DNA of 64,000 bases. Source: Ligustrum vulgare (Eukaryota > Streptophyta > Magnoliopsida > Lamiales > Oleaceae). The stretch spans positions 13,429,501 to 13,493,500 of the forward strand of contig OY743190.1 of assembly GCA_963555705.1 (NCBI GenBank). The letters are read 5' to 3'. The position numbers and the translations under genes were made by a program. Under the pieces are notes generated by a model, which worked only from the letters and a program-made list of their open reading frames with translations, searched no databases and was not told the DNA's origin. Each line of letters starts with the position of its first letter. Within the stretch, counting starts at the first letter, position 1. Shown here piece after piece: positions 27,001 to 37,298 of this stretch.

Positions 27001-30000
27001 GAATTTATGTATGAACAATCACCAAAAGGACAAAAGAAAATTATGGACAAAATATAGAACAAATGTGTCTTGACAAAACAATTATTTTCTTTTTTTTCAA
27101 AAGAGTGAGGAGATTGATTATATAGCATGCAAAGGAGTTATACCATAACTCCACACACATAACTCCCCAATTAACAAGGCTAATTTAACCACCATCAATT
27201 GTAAGACATGGGAGTTACATGGGTTGAAATTTCTCATTCACATTTTCACATTTTTCCAACACATCAATCTCGCATTCATAATTCGTTTGGATATGTTCAA
27301 TAGATCTTAGTCAAGAAGAAACTTATGATCTTTTTTGAACGTATGTATTATCTAATGTATGTGGTTGCAGGGAAAGAAGCTGGTGTTTGTGACAAATAAT
27401 TCAAGGAAATCAAGAAGTCAGTATGCCAAGAAGTTTCAATCCCTGGGAATTTCTGTTACTGTGGTTTGTTCTGTTTATCAATATATTTAGTTGAACTCAG
27501 TTTGCAATATACAATTTAAATTGAGAATTCTGCCTAAATACTCTACTGCTTGCAGGATGAGATATTCTCTTCCTCATTTGCTGCAGCCATGTACTTGAAA
27601 GTCAATGACTTTCCTAAAGATAAGAAGGTTATTTCAGTATTACAAGGTTTCATAATGCTTAGAATTTGAATCATAAGAATGATATTTTGGTGGATGACAC
27701 TAGCTCAAAGACTGATTGTTAATTGTTATGGAAATATGTTCCTAGCAATATATCATTGTTAATGTTAATAAATTAACATATTTGAACCTCATGATTCCTG
27801 AAGTACCGTAATTCTAATATGTCAAACAACAGCTGTAGAAAATTTATCTACAGCCTCTGATTAACAAGGCTACTTTTTATCATTTTAACCTATATAGCAC
27901 TCTTGGTTAGATCTATTCCAGTTTAAAATCTCCTTTGTTATCTTATTTTCCAAGGAAGATAATGCAATTGTGAATGACTTAAGTTTGACCCAATGACAGC
28001 AAAAATGCCCTCATCTTCGACCAATTAACAGAACAATCTAGGGTAGCTAAATAAATTTTTAAAATTCATATCTGCTCTGTGCATTTTTATTTTATTTTAT
28101 TGATATTTAATCAAGATCGATTATTTGATTTGATTTGATTTGATTTTATAGATGTTAAGATTAGCATGAAGCAACAACCTTAACAGATTGATAATGAAAA
28201 AATTGAACTTGGAACAGTAGAGAGCATCTGCCCAAAGCAGAGAATCCTAAATTGGAATATGGATGGACACCACACCACACCATATTCTCATAATCCTTAT
28301 CTTAACCGAGCCTAATTCCTCATATAACTGGATGATGTCGGTGAAGTGATGGCATGATGATAATATCAAGCTTTTCCTTATATTTTGCAGGTTTATGTCA
28401 TTGGCGACGAAGGCATATTGGAAGAACTGGAGCTTGCTGGTTTTACTGGCCTCGGTGGCCCTGTAAGCTTCAATTGGGTTCATCTCTGAATATATATATT
28501 GACCCTATTTAATAACACTAATTTTTTAGATTTTAATCTAATTCAAAGTCAACGTTGAATCTTAACCACATTTTTTATGGAGCCCACAACTTTTTAACCA
28601 CACATCTCATCAACTTTTATCAAAATCTACTAAAAATCTGATTTTTATCAATACCAAACAGGGGCATTATATTGAACCATTGGTCCAACTAGCTGACATT
28701 TACATTTTGTCTCTATTATATGGTCTTGAAGGAATGAAAAATTCCGTTGCTCTCAATCTCTTGGGCTTGCCCCTTTATTTCACCTCTTTGATTCATTCTT
28801 TTTTATTACTTACTCAACTATTTTCAATGCATAGTATATTGATTTACCTGTTGATGTTTGTTTTTCATATTGAAACTAGCTGTCAAGTGCTTTGTAACTA
28901 TGCATGCTATTCGTTTCAACCGTCTTATCACCTGTTGATGTTTGTTTTTCATATTGAAACTAGCTGTCAAGTGCTTTGTAACTATGCATGCTATTCGTTA
29001 CAACCGTCTTATCACCTGTTGATGTTTGTTTTTCATATTGAAACTAGCTGTTAAGTGCTTTATAACTATGCATGCTATTCGTTACGACCATCTTACTAGG
29101 ATTTTATATTTGTATAACCATTTGTTCTCTGCAGGAAGACGGGAAAAAGACTGCTCTGCTGAAACCAAACACTCTTTTCGAACATGATAAGAGTGTAATA
29201 TGACATCTTTCCCTTAATTTATGGATGCATTCTACCTTTTTCTGCTGTTTATTGACTGCAGATCTGATTGCATATCCCAGGTCGGAGCTGTAGTGGTTGG
29301 ACTTGACCAGTATATAAATTTTTACAAGCTCCAGTTAATTCCCGTTCCCTGTTCTAACCTGCCTATTGTTTTTCAGAATCTATGGTTAACTTAAGTGAAT
29401 AAAATCGGGTGCACTACTGCATGAATTGGATGCATATCATAACTTATAGCTTGCCAAAGGGCCCACATGGAATTTCTCATGCTTTCATTCTGATTCAGCT
29501 GGGCAAATTTAGCTGGAAAAAATGAACTGTTCCTTGTGGTGCATTTCAGCCCAGTGAATGATTTATTTCTTAGAGCCTGTTTGGTGTAGGAAAAATTGGA
29601 GAAATTCTTGAATGTATGGTTGAAAAGTTGTTGAAATGTGTGTAAAGTGGTGAGTTCTATAAAAATGTGTAATTGAAAATGAATTTAATGAAAAAGTCGT
29701 TGAATTTATCTTGATCAAATATTGTGACTTAAAGGCCTTATAAAACTTTTAGAAATACTCTCTGATGTAGCATCATGGAATGAGAATAAAAGAATTCATT
29801 TGGCATTAGAGTTAAATTAAGGGACTCTATGCTTGAGTAAATATTTATTCTGTATTATTTTGGAATCTCCCTGTCTAGCATGTAGATGCTCTAATGAAAA
29901 TTTATAACTAAATCCACAATTCCAATCATCTGAAGGTATGGAACTCTTTGCATACGCGAGAATCCAGGATGTCTCTTTATTGCCACCAACCGCGATGCAG

Positions 30001-30689
30001 TTGGACATCTAACTGATCTGCAAGAATGGCCTGGTAAGCTTGCATCTTTGCTTATTTGACTAGCACGGAAATCTCAGAATTAAATTATCTTTTGGTTACA
30101 GGTGCTGGATGTATGGTTGCTGCCATGTGTGGGTCGACACAGAAAGAGCCAATTGTAGTTGGAAAACCATCGACCTTTCTGATGGACTTTTTACTAAAAA
30201 GGTAGGTGAAACTCACACAGTAAACGTACTTTATCTCTAGCTTACTGTTTATTTTGAATAATAATATCATATGTGATAATCTCGATAACTCGTTAGTCCC
30301 ACGTGAGTCTGTTTATGTATGCAAGAACTTGAGAACCCATCTTTTTCTCCCACAGATTCAATATCCCTACTTCCAGAATGTGTATGGTAGGGGATAGACT
30401 GGACACGGATATTTTATTCGGACAGAATGCTGGATGCAGAACTCTTCTTGTTCTTTCAGGTCACCTCTTGTTACTTATAAGATTCTCTTCAGCATAATTT
30501 CTTAAGACCCATTGCTCACTAAGTTGAAAAACCAAGAGATTCGAGGTTCACGAGCATATGTGACACTGTTATTGCTACGGTGTTGCAGGTGTGACGAATA
30601 TATCAACTCTTGAAGACTCATCGAACCATATTCAACCAGAGTATTATTCAAGCAAGGTGTCTGACATTCCTAAGTTATTAAGAGGATGA
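21038..30689 (+). CDS. PGLP2: phosphoglycolate phosphatase, cytosolic type (11 exons)
   Basis: HAD-superfamily phosphatase that in plants dephosphorylates 2-phosphoglycolate or related small phosphoesters. Exons: 21038-21155, 21250-21317, 27371-27463, 27556-27627, 28391-28462, 29135-29194, 29281-29333, 29936-30033, 30102-30201, 30356-30459, 30589-30689. All splice GT-AG and together encode 312 aa. HAD motif I is FDCDG (nucleophile D37, D39), motif II is VFVTNNS (about 67-73), the motif III lysine is in VVGKPS (K233), and motif IV is GDRLDTD (D258, D263). Only about 36 residues precede motif I and they do not look like a chloroplast transit peptide, so the cytosolic PGLP2 type is favoured over plastid PGLP1. 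Intron 2 is 6053 bp because a 5.8-kb Copia element (21482-27261) sits in it; without it the intron would be about 268 bp. Exon 7 ends CTCCA|GTTAAT and exon 8 follows the weak acceptor AAG|GTATGG. Function is from family knowledge; the gene appears intact. Confidence 0.92.
21482..22031 (-). repeat. 3' LTR of intronic Copia
   Basis: 550 bp. Holds a duplicated cataactccccaattaaca word (about 21890-21945), present once in the partner LTR. A TATATAA-like box is read on the minus strand near 21858. Confidence 0.93.
22616..24990 (-). pseudogene. Copia gag-pol remnants, multiply frameshifted
   Basis: On the minus strand the order is decayed Gag (about 24640-24990), a scrap of integrase/linker (about 24080-24560), reverse transcriptase (about 23150-24060) and RNase H with tail (22616-23130). 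Recognisable pieces include KDMGLADVILGVKIS, LVLSQSHYVDKVLEKF, SISGFVFTLGGAAISWKSSK and [19 protein letters not shown]. These parallel the Copia at 12881-19228 almost word for word, so the two share a lineage, although their LTR sequences differ. Stops and frame changes occur every 100-350 bp and the integrase catalytic core is essentially missing, so it cannot move by itself. Confidence 0.85.
25000..26743. other. internal Copia region without recognisable coding
   Basis: It lies where the 5' leader of the minus-strand element should be but is too long for one (about 1.7 kb). Phrases near 25130-25200 (ttaggggctgaattgtaaa) resemble LTR sequence of unrelated Gypsy-type elements, suggesting a nested fragment. 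A run of 15 C lies at 25426-25440. No protein similarity was seen. Confidence 0.4.
26744..27261 (-). repeat. 5' LTR of intronic Copia
   Basis: 518 bp, nearly identical to 21482-22031 apart from the duplication there. Its right end touches the CATCA target duplication, 104 bp upstream of PGLP2 exon 3. Confidence 0.93.
28846..29097 (+). repeat. three-copy 84-bp tandem repeat in PGLP2 intron 5
   Basis: Copies start at 28846, 28930 and 29014 with the word acctgttgatgtttg. They are nearly identical, which indicates recent duplication. The 124-aa open frame across them exists because 84 is a multiple of 3 and is not a gene. The repeat ends 38 bp before exon 6. Confidence 0.95.
29577..29735. mobile_element. 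MITE-like insertion in PGLP2 intron 7
   Basis: The stretch begins gagcctgtttggtgtagg and carries the ggttgaaaagttg and tttaatgaaaaagt words seen in the short MITE-like copies elsewhere in the window. Boundaries are approximate. A similar AT-rich insertion may occupy 28495-28670 in intron 5. Confidence 0.35.
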
Positions 30690-31382
30690 TCATCTGCTAC
30701 GGTGTAAAAATATTTTTTTGTGGACAGCTTAGGCTGCTGAATTGAGGGGGGGAAAAATGAACGTGAACAATTATTTTCGTCATCCCAACAACTATTGTAT
30801 TACACGTTCAAGGTTTCGTTTCCTATGTTTTTGTATACCATTTTTAACACTATAATGCAAACCTCACTGACCTTGGCAAATTTCTGGCTTTTATGGATCA
30901 TGCATAAACAGGCTTACCTTGGTATTTGATTTATTTTTCTATAACTAAGATGGACCCGTATTTTGATTCTGACTACATTGTGCATGAAAAGTTAAGGATT
31001 GGAGATTTCATTGTATTTTGGAGGCTTGTTTGCATTCCAGTGTGCATCATAGATTGGTCGGGATAAATAATTGCATAGATTGGTCGGGATAAATAACTTC
31101 AAAAATGACATTTACTAAGTATCTTAAAGTTGGTATTATTTAAGTTCGAGTTTCTGTTATATTTCAAAATTTAGTTCATCTACTCAACATCTCAAAATGA
31201 ATCTTACCAATAATGAAAAGTGTGATTTATTGTTACATAGACGAATGCAATTGATATTCATATTAGATAGTGTTATTCAAGAAAAACAATTCATCAAATG
31301 GTAAATTAAATAGGGGCATATAAGTAAATTAAATAATATCTATACAGAAAGTGATATAATTTGGAATAAACAAAAAATGATA
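30690..31382. other. PGLP2 3' flank; no gene
   Basis: Presumed 3' UTR and intergenic DNA. A 26-bp tandem duplication (catagattggtcgggataaa...) lies at about 31049-31100. Nothing else is seen before the Copia target duplication at 31383. Confidence 0.4.
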
Positions 31383-31387
31383 ATAAG

Positions 31388-31596
31388 TGTTATAAATATC
31401 TTGGGTGTGAATGACCCATTATGCCCTTGTAAAGTTTATATTATTACAATTGTACCATTATCTACCCCTATAAATAGGGTGCTTCACTCCTTCATTTAAC
31501 ACACAATTGGAATACATAAATTCTCTCTCTATCTCTATATTCTCTCTAATATTTTGATAGTCTTGTTCTATCTAATACTTTGGTAGTTTTACAACA
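31388..31596 (+). repeat. 5' LTR of young Copia
   Basis: 209 bp with a TATA box TATAAATA at 31469-31476 and a CT-rich tract (31520-31560) downstream, consistent with promoter and leader. Short LTRs of this size are common in Copia. Confidence 0.97.
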
Positions 31597-31667
31597 CGTT
31601 ATCAGCACGAGATTCTAGCCAACTGAGTTAAGAAGGTAATAATTTTAAATATATTTTATATATTATG

Positions 31668-32060
31668 CTACCACCTACATGGTTGGTTTTACCACCTACA
31701 TGGTTGGTTTTATCAGTTTTAATTATATCATGCTACCACCTACATGGTTGGTTTTACCACCTACATGGTTGGTTTTATCAGTTTTAATTATATCATGCTA
31801 CCACCTACATGGTTGGTTTTATCAGTTATAATTATATCATGCTACCACCTACATGGTTGGTTTTACCGATTTTAATTATATTATGCTACCACCTACATGG
31901 TTGGTTTTACCAGTTTTAATTATATTATGCTACCACCTACATGGTTGGTTTTACCAGTTTTAATTATATTATGCTACCACCTACATGGTTGGTTTTACCA
32001 GTTTTAATTATATCATGCTATCACCTACATGGTTGGTTTTACAATTTTTTTAGTATATCA
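31668..32060 (+). repeat. 44-bp tandem array in Copia leader
   Basis: The word gctaccacctacatggttgg repeats every 44 bp (for example at 31883, 31927, 31971, 32015), with some units carrying an extra 22-bp half copy. There are about eight to nine units. The array lies between the 5' LTR and gag, in the transcribed leader. Confidence 0.95.
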
Positions 32061-32598
32061 TACTACCACCTATATAATTGATTCTACCAGTTTTATTATC
32101 GTTGGTTCTACTGGGTTTCTTTAAATATATGATTTAAATGAAATCACATTTTATGTATTTTCAAAAAGGATAAATTTATAATATAATCAATTCATCATTC
32201 CAATAAAGTGTACTTACAAAAGTAAAAGTTATTTTTCTTTTTGAAAATTAAAATCACAATTTCAAAAGATGTAATGATTAAACATCACTTCATGAAACAT
32301 GGTTACATACATACCACATAATTCTTGAAATGCAATTTCTGAAAAATCTTTTGTTAATGTCACTATCATTATACGTATTAATCAATTTATTCTTGATAAT
32401 TATTATCTGGATTAATTGATACCACAACTTAGATTTACATAGCAATTTCGAAATTTTGTTTCATTGCTACAACAACTTAGAATTATAATTAATATTCCAG
32501 AAGAATAAAAACTCGATATAGAAATCATGTCATTAATTCTTTACTGAGATTTTTCAAGGAATTAATTATTTTTCATGTTTGATTGAATAGTTATCCTA

Positions 32599-33603
32599 AT
32601 GGCAAATATCACAAAACTCGAGTTCATTGCACTAGATTTATCCGGGAAAAATTATCTATCATGGATCCTAGATGCCGAGATCCATCTTATTTCAAAAGGG
32701 CTTGGAGAAACAATCAAAGAAGGAAACAACGAATCCCTGCAGGATCGTGCAAAAGCACTTATTTTCCTTCGTCACCATCTTCATGATGGATTGAAAATAG
32801 AATATCTTACTGTGAAGGATCCACAAGAACTCTGGAAAAACTTAAAAGACAGATTTGACCATCAGATGACTGTAGTCCTCCCAAAAGCCCGTTATGAATG
32901 GATGCATCTTCGTTTACAAGATTTTAAAACTGTGAGTGAGTACAATTCTGAACTATTTAGAATATGTTCAAAATTGAATTTATGTGGAGAAAAAATCACT
33001 GAAGCAGATATGCTAGAAAAAACATTCTCCACCTTTCACGCCTCAAATGTGCTCCTGCAGCAGCAATATCGTGAGCGTGGTTTTAAAAGGTACTCGGAAC
33101 TCATATCTTGCCTTTTGGTAGCCGAACAAAATAATGAGTTGTTGATGAAAAATCACGGATTACGTCCAACCGGTTCTGTACCATTTCCTGAAGCAAGTGG
33201 TACTGCATTTCCTGAAGCAAATGCTATATCAAGAAATAGACACGGATACAAACGTGGCCGTGGCCGTGGACACGAACGTAGGCGTGGACACGGACATGAA
33301 CAAGGACGTGGACGTGGAAGGAATTCTGGACAAAATCATCAACAACATGGCCACATGGTTAAAAGGCACAAGGCAAATGAGAATAACATAATCAAACGGC
33401 AACACGAAGAAAGTTGCTTCCGATGTGGCATGAAAGGGCATTGGTCACGTACCTGTCGTACGGCAAAACATCTTGTGGACCTTTACCAACAGTCTATCAA
33501 AGGAAAAGAAAAAATAGAGACAAATTTAGCTGATTGTCCAGTTAATAGGACACACTTAGATGTCTCTGATTTTTATACTGGTGATATGGAAAATATAGAT
33601 TAG
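32599..33603 (+). CDS. Copia Gag (334 aa)
   Basis: Retrotransposon nucleocapsid of the UBN2 Gag type. The N-terminal half has LDLSGKNYLSWILDAEIHL, PQELWKNLKDRFDH and ARYEWMHLRLQDFKTVSEY. A basic R/G/H-rich box (about residues 210-245) precedes a CCHC zinc knuckle, CFRCGMKGHWSRTC (C273, C276, H281, C286). The frame is intact. It ends at TAG 33601-33603, and pol starts 131 bp later in a different frame. An in-frame TAG (33732-33734) directly before the pol ATG rules out simple ribosomal frameshifting across the gap. Confidence 0.93.
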   Translation: MANITKLEFIALDLSGKNYLSWILDAEIHLISKGLGETIKEGNNESLQDRAKALIFLRHHLHDGLKIEYLTVKDPQELWKNLKDRFDHQMTVVLPKARYEWMHLRLQDFKTVSEYNSELFRICSKLNLCGEKITEADMLEKTFSTFHASNVLLQQQYRERGFKRYSELISCLLVAEQNNELLMKNHGLRPTGSVPFPEASGTAFPEANAISRNRHGYKRGRGRGHERRRGHGHEQGRGRGRNSGQNHQQHGHMVKRHKANENNIIKRQHEESCFRCGMKGHWSRTCRTAKHLVDLYQQSIKGKEKIETNLADCPVNRTHLDVSDFYTGDMENID

Positions 33604-33734
33604 TTTGCTTTATCAGAAAGTCACGATGTTATTTTGAAATCTTAATATGTATTGTCCGTTTGATGTTAAATTATGTTTAACTTCTTTTTATCATAAATTC
33701 ACTTTTCTAAAATATCTATTTGATTATATTTTAG

Positions 33735-34598
33735 ATGAATTGCCAAGATACATGTCTTGTTGATAGTGCAACAACACATACTATTCTCCGGAAGAAAAAG
33801 TATTTTCTGAACTTAACATTAGCGGAAAATAATGTTAATACAATATGCGGCACATCGAAGATCGTTGAAGGCTCCGGTAAAGCCTATATTATTTTATCAA
33901 ATAATACACAACTATGTATTAACGATGCACTATACTCAAGCAAATCCAGAAGAAATTTGCTCAGTTTTAAAGATATCCGCTGCAATGGATATCACATTGA
34001 AACAATGCAAGAAAACAATATTGAATATCTTTGCATTACTTCTTTTGTATCTGGCCAGAAGCAGATAAAAGAAAAACTTCCGGCACTTCCTTCTGGAATG
34101 TATTATACATCCATAAAAGAAGTCGAATCAAACAACGTCACGAACCCGAAGTTCGTAGACTTAAAAAGTTTTAGACTTTGGCATGATCGACTTGGACATC
34201 CAGGAGCTATAATGATGCGTCGAATAATTAGCAACTCACATGGACATCCTTTAAAGAACCAGAAGATTCTTTCACCTAATGATTATTCATGTGTTGCTTG
34301 CTCGCAAGGGAAATTGGTCATTAGACCTTCCACTACAAAGGTAAATGTTGAATCTCCAACTTTCTTAGAAAGGATTCATGGAGATATATGTGGGCCGATA
34401 CACCCACCATGTGGACCATTTCGTTATTTTATGGTACTAGTTGATTCTTCTACTAGATGGTCGCATGTCTGTTTACTGTCCACAAGAAATGTAGCATTTT
34501 CTAGGCTACTTGCTCAAATAATAAAATTACGAGCTCAATTTCCTGATTACTCAATCAAGACAATTCGTCTTGATAACGCTGGTGAGTTTAGATCATAG
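33735..34598 (+). CDS. Copia Pol, protease and first part of integrase
   Basis: 287 codons beginning MNCQDTCLVDSATTHTI, the aspartic protease core with the DSA variant in place of DTG or DSG. The pre-integrase module follows (FRLWHDRLGHPGAIMM, then CVACSQGK). The integrase core contributes the first two acidic residues in RIHGDICGP and RLDNAGEF. Translation stops at TAG 34596-34598, in frame with the next ORF; the corresponding codon is probably CAG in an intact relative. ATG 33735 immediately follows an AG that would serve as a 3' splice site after a T-rich tract. Confidence 0.92.
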   Translation: MNCQDTCLVDSATTHTILRKKKYFLNLTLAENNVNTICGTSKIVEGSGKAYIILSNNTQLCINDALYSSKSRRNLLSFKDIRCNGYHIETMQENNIEYLCITSFVSGQKQIKEKLPALPSGMYYTSIKEVESNNVTNPKFVDLKSFRLWHDRLGHPGAIMMRRIISNSHGHPLKNQKILSPNDYSCVACSQGKLVIRPSTTKVNVESPTFLERIHGDICGPIHPPCGPFRYFMVLVDSSTRWSHVCLLSTRNVAFSRLLAQIIKLRAQFPDYSIKTIRLDNAGEFRS

Positions 34599-34616
34599 AG
34601 ATTCAATGAGTATTGC

Positions 34617-37256
34617 ATGTCCATTGGGATTGCAATAGAACATTCAGTTTCTCATGTCCATACACAAAATGGGTTAGCGGAGTCATTTATTAAACGTCTA
34701 CAATTAATTGCTAGACCACTACTCATGAAAACAAAACTCCCAGCTTCTGTTTGGGGTCATGCCATATTACATGCTGCATCATTGATTCGCATAAGACCAA
34801 CTGCTTATTATCAATACTCACCTCTGCAACTTGCATCTGGTCATGAACCTAATATTTCTCACCTAAGGGTTTTTGGTTGTACTGTCCATGTACCAATCTC
34901 TCCCCCACAACGTACCAAAATGGGTCCCCAACGTAGACTTGGGATTTATGTTGGTTTTGATTCACCTTCCATCATTAGGTACCTTGAACCCTTAACAGGT
35001 GATTTGTTTACTGCACGTTTTGCAGATTGTCATTTCGATGAAATGAACTTTCCAACTTTAGGAGGAGTAAAGTTGCATCCTGAAAATCAAGATAAAATTT
35101 CTTGGAATGAAACAACTCTATCTCACTTTGATCCCCGAAGTAATCAATGTGAGCAAGAGGTTGAGAAAATTATTCATTTGCAAAGAATTGCAAACCAATT
35201 ACCTGATGAATTTGTTGACACACGAAAAGTGACAAAGTCATATATACCAGCAGAAAACACTCCGGCAAAGATTGATGTCCCTGTAGGACAAACTGCTATA
35301 GCAAGTGAACCTCAAAAACGCCAGAAGCGTGGTCGACCAGTTGGTTCAAAAGACATCATACCTCGTAAGAGGAAATTAAACCAACCAAAGACTCCTGGAC
35401 AAGTAATAATAGAAAAGATTGATCAATCTAATAGTGGTGACATGGTTCCCGCAGAACCACAGATTTCAATGAAACAATCTAATAGTGATGACGTGATTCC
35501 TGCAGAATCACAGATGTCCGAGAATAATGAGATTTCAATAAATTATTTGTTATCTCATAAATTATGGGAAAGGGAGAATGTTGTTATAGATGATATTTTT
35601 GCCTTCCAAATGGCTCTTGAAATAATTCAGAATAATGATCCTGAGCCACTGTCTGTTAAAGAATGCCAACAGAGAGAGGATTGGCCAAAATGGAAGGAAG
35701 CCATGCAGACGGAGTTGAATTCCTTAGAAAAACGAAAGGTGTTCGGACCAGTAGTTCGAACACCTGAAAATATAATCCCTGTAGGATACAAATGGGTCTT
35801 TGTAAGGAAAAGAAATGAAAATAATGAAGTTACAAGGTACAAAGCCCGGCTTGTAGCTCAAGGTTTCTCACAAAGACCTGGAATTGATTATGAGGAAACA
35901 TATTCTCCCGTCATGGACGCCATCACATTCAGATTTTTAATTAGTTTGGCTGTGTCAGAAAGGCTCGATATGCGCCTTATGGATGTAGTAACTGCATATT
36001 TATATGGCTCACTTGATAGTGACATATATATGAAAGTCCCTGAAGGACTTAAAGTGCCAGAAATAAATGATACATACCCGAAGAGTATGTTTTCAATCAA
36101 ATTGCAAAGATCATTATATGGATTGAAACAATCTGGACGTATGTGGTATAATCGCCTCAGCGAATACTTGTTGAATGAGGGTTACAAAAATGATGATATA
36201 TGCCCATGTGTTTTCATAAAGAAAACAAATATTGGATTTGCAATAGTGGCAGTTTATGTTGATGATTTAAATCTTATTGGAACTCCAGAAGAGCTCAACA
36301 AAACTGCTGATTACTTGAAAAATGAATTTGAGATGAAAGATTTGGGAAAAACAAAATTTTGCCTTGGGTTGCAAATTGAACATTTTTCAGAAGGACTATT
36401 TGTTCATCAATCTTCATATACAGAAAAGGTTTTGAAGCGATTTTATATGGATATAGCACATCCATTGACATCACCAATGGTCGTTCGATCACTTGATCCA
36501 AAAAATGATCCATTTCGCCCACTTGAAGATGGAGAAAATGTTCTTGGTCCAGAAGTACCATATCTAAGTGCAATTGGAGCATTATCATATCTTGCAAATT
36601 GCACTAGACCTGATATAGCTTTTTCTGTAAATCTACTCGCAAGATATAGTTCTGCACCAACTCAAAGGCATTGGAATGGTGTTAAACACATTCTTCGTTA
36701 CCTAAAAGGTACTGTTGATATGGGATTATTTTATTCTCACAATTTGGGATCTTCTTTAGTGGGATATGCAGATGCAGGTTATCTCTCTGATCCACATCAA
36801 GCAAAATCACAAACAGGATATGTGTTTACACGTGGTGGGACGGCTATATCGTGGAGATCCGTGAAGCAAACTTTGACAGCAACATCTTCAAATCATTCAG
36901 AAATTATTGCAATCCATGAAACAAGTCGAGAATGTATATGGTTGAGAAACATGACTCATCATATCCAATCATCATGTGGATTAGCTTCGACAAAAGATAG
37001 TCCAATGATATTGTATGAAGATAATGCAGCTTGTATTGCACAACTTAAAGGAGGCTATATCAAAGGAGATAGAACAAAGCACATTTCTCCAAAATTCTTC
37101 TATACACATGAGCTTCAGAAAGCAGGTGATATCGATGTTCAACAAATTCGATCAAGTGATAATGTGGCAGACTTATTCACTAAAGCATTACCTACATCTA
37201 CACTCAAGAAATTGATACATAAGATAGGAATGCGTCGGCTCAGCGATTTACGATGA
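34617..37256 (+). CDS. Copia Pol, integrase end, reverse transcriptase, RNase H
   Basis: 879 codons in the same frame as the preceding ORF. The start methionine is internal to integrase. The third catalytic glutamate is in TQNGLAESFIKRLQ. A variable linker follows, then reverse transcriptase with YKWVFVRKRNENNE, TAYLYGSLDSDIYM, SLYGLKQSGRMWYNRL and the catalytic YVDDLNLIG. RNase H has GYADAGYLSDPHQAKSQTGY and ATSSNHSEIIAIHE, and the tail ends with DLFTKALPTSTLKK. No stop or frameshift is visible, so apart from TAG 34596 the polyprotein is complete. Confidence 0.95.
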   Translation: MSIGIAIEHSVSHVHTQNGLAESFIKRLQLIARPLLMKTKLPASVWGHAILHAASLIRIRPTAYYQYSPLQLASGHEPNISHLRVFGCTVHVPISPPQRTKMGPQRRLGIYVGFDSPSIIRYLEPLTGDLFTARFADCHFDEMNFPTLGGVKLHPENQDKISWNETTLSHFDPRSNQCEQEVEKIIHLQRIANQLPDEFVDTRKVTKSYIPAENTPAKIDVPVGQTAIASEPQKRQKRGRPVGSKDIIPRKRKLNQPKTPGQVIIEKIDQSNSGDMVPAEPQISMKQSNSDDVIPAESQMSENNEISINYLLSHKLWERENVVIDDIFAFQMALEIIQNNDPEPLSVKECQQREDWPKWKEAMQTELNSLEKRKVFGPVVRTPENIIPVGYKWVFVRKRNENNEVTRYKARLVAQGFSQRPGIDYEETYSPVMDAITFRFLISLAVSERLDMRLMDVVTAYLYGSLDSDIYMKVPEGLKVPEINDTYPKSMFSIKLQRSLYGLKQSGRMWYNRLSEYLLNEGYKNDDICPCVFIKKTNIGFAIVAVYVDDLNLIGTPEELNKTADYLKNEFEMKDLGKTKFCLGLQIEHFSEGLFVHQSSYTEKVLKRFYMDIAHPLTSPMVVRSLDPKNDPFRPLEDGENVLGPEVPYLSAIGALSYLANCTRPDIAFSVNLLARYSSAPTQRHWNGVKHILRYLKGTVDMGLFYSHNLGSSLVGYADAGYLSDPHQAKSQTGYVFTRGGTAISWRSVKQTLTATSSNHSEIIAIHETSRECIWLRNMTHHIQSSCGLASTKDSPMILYEDNAACIAQLKGGYIKGDRTKHISPKFFYTHELQKAGDIDVQQIRSSDNVADLFTKALPTSTLKKLIHKIGMRRLSDLR

Positions 37257-37298
37257 CTAATATCAGGGGGAGTAGCTGTACTCTTTTTCCTTCGTCTA

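Larger units (their letters stand above)
21482..27261 (-). mobile_element. degraded Copia element inside PGLP2 intron 2
   Basis: LTRs at 21482-22031 and 26744-27261 are flanked by CATCA at 21477-21481 and 27262-27266. On the minus strand the LTR runs TGTTGGAAAAATG to ATTTTCCTACA. A polypurine tract (CATGTGGGGGAT) adjoins the 3' LTR at 22032. Coding remnants of gag, integrase, reverse transcriptase and RNase H lie on the minus strand with many frameshifts, and most of integrase is gone. It is antisense to the host gene. The two LTRs are very similar apart from a length difference of about 32 bp, explained by a short internal duplication in the left one. Confidence 0.95.

Noticed and set aside
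28680..29054. 124-codon open frame
   Set aside because: It is created by the 84-bp tandem repeat in PGLP2 intron 5; the repeat length is a multiple of 3.
34596..34616. Programmed read-through of the TAG in Copia pol
   Set aside because: The stop falls in the middle of integrase, between its second and third catalytic residues, where no such element needs a translational stop; a point mutation is simpler.
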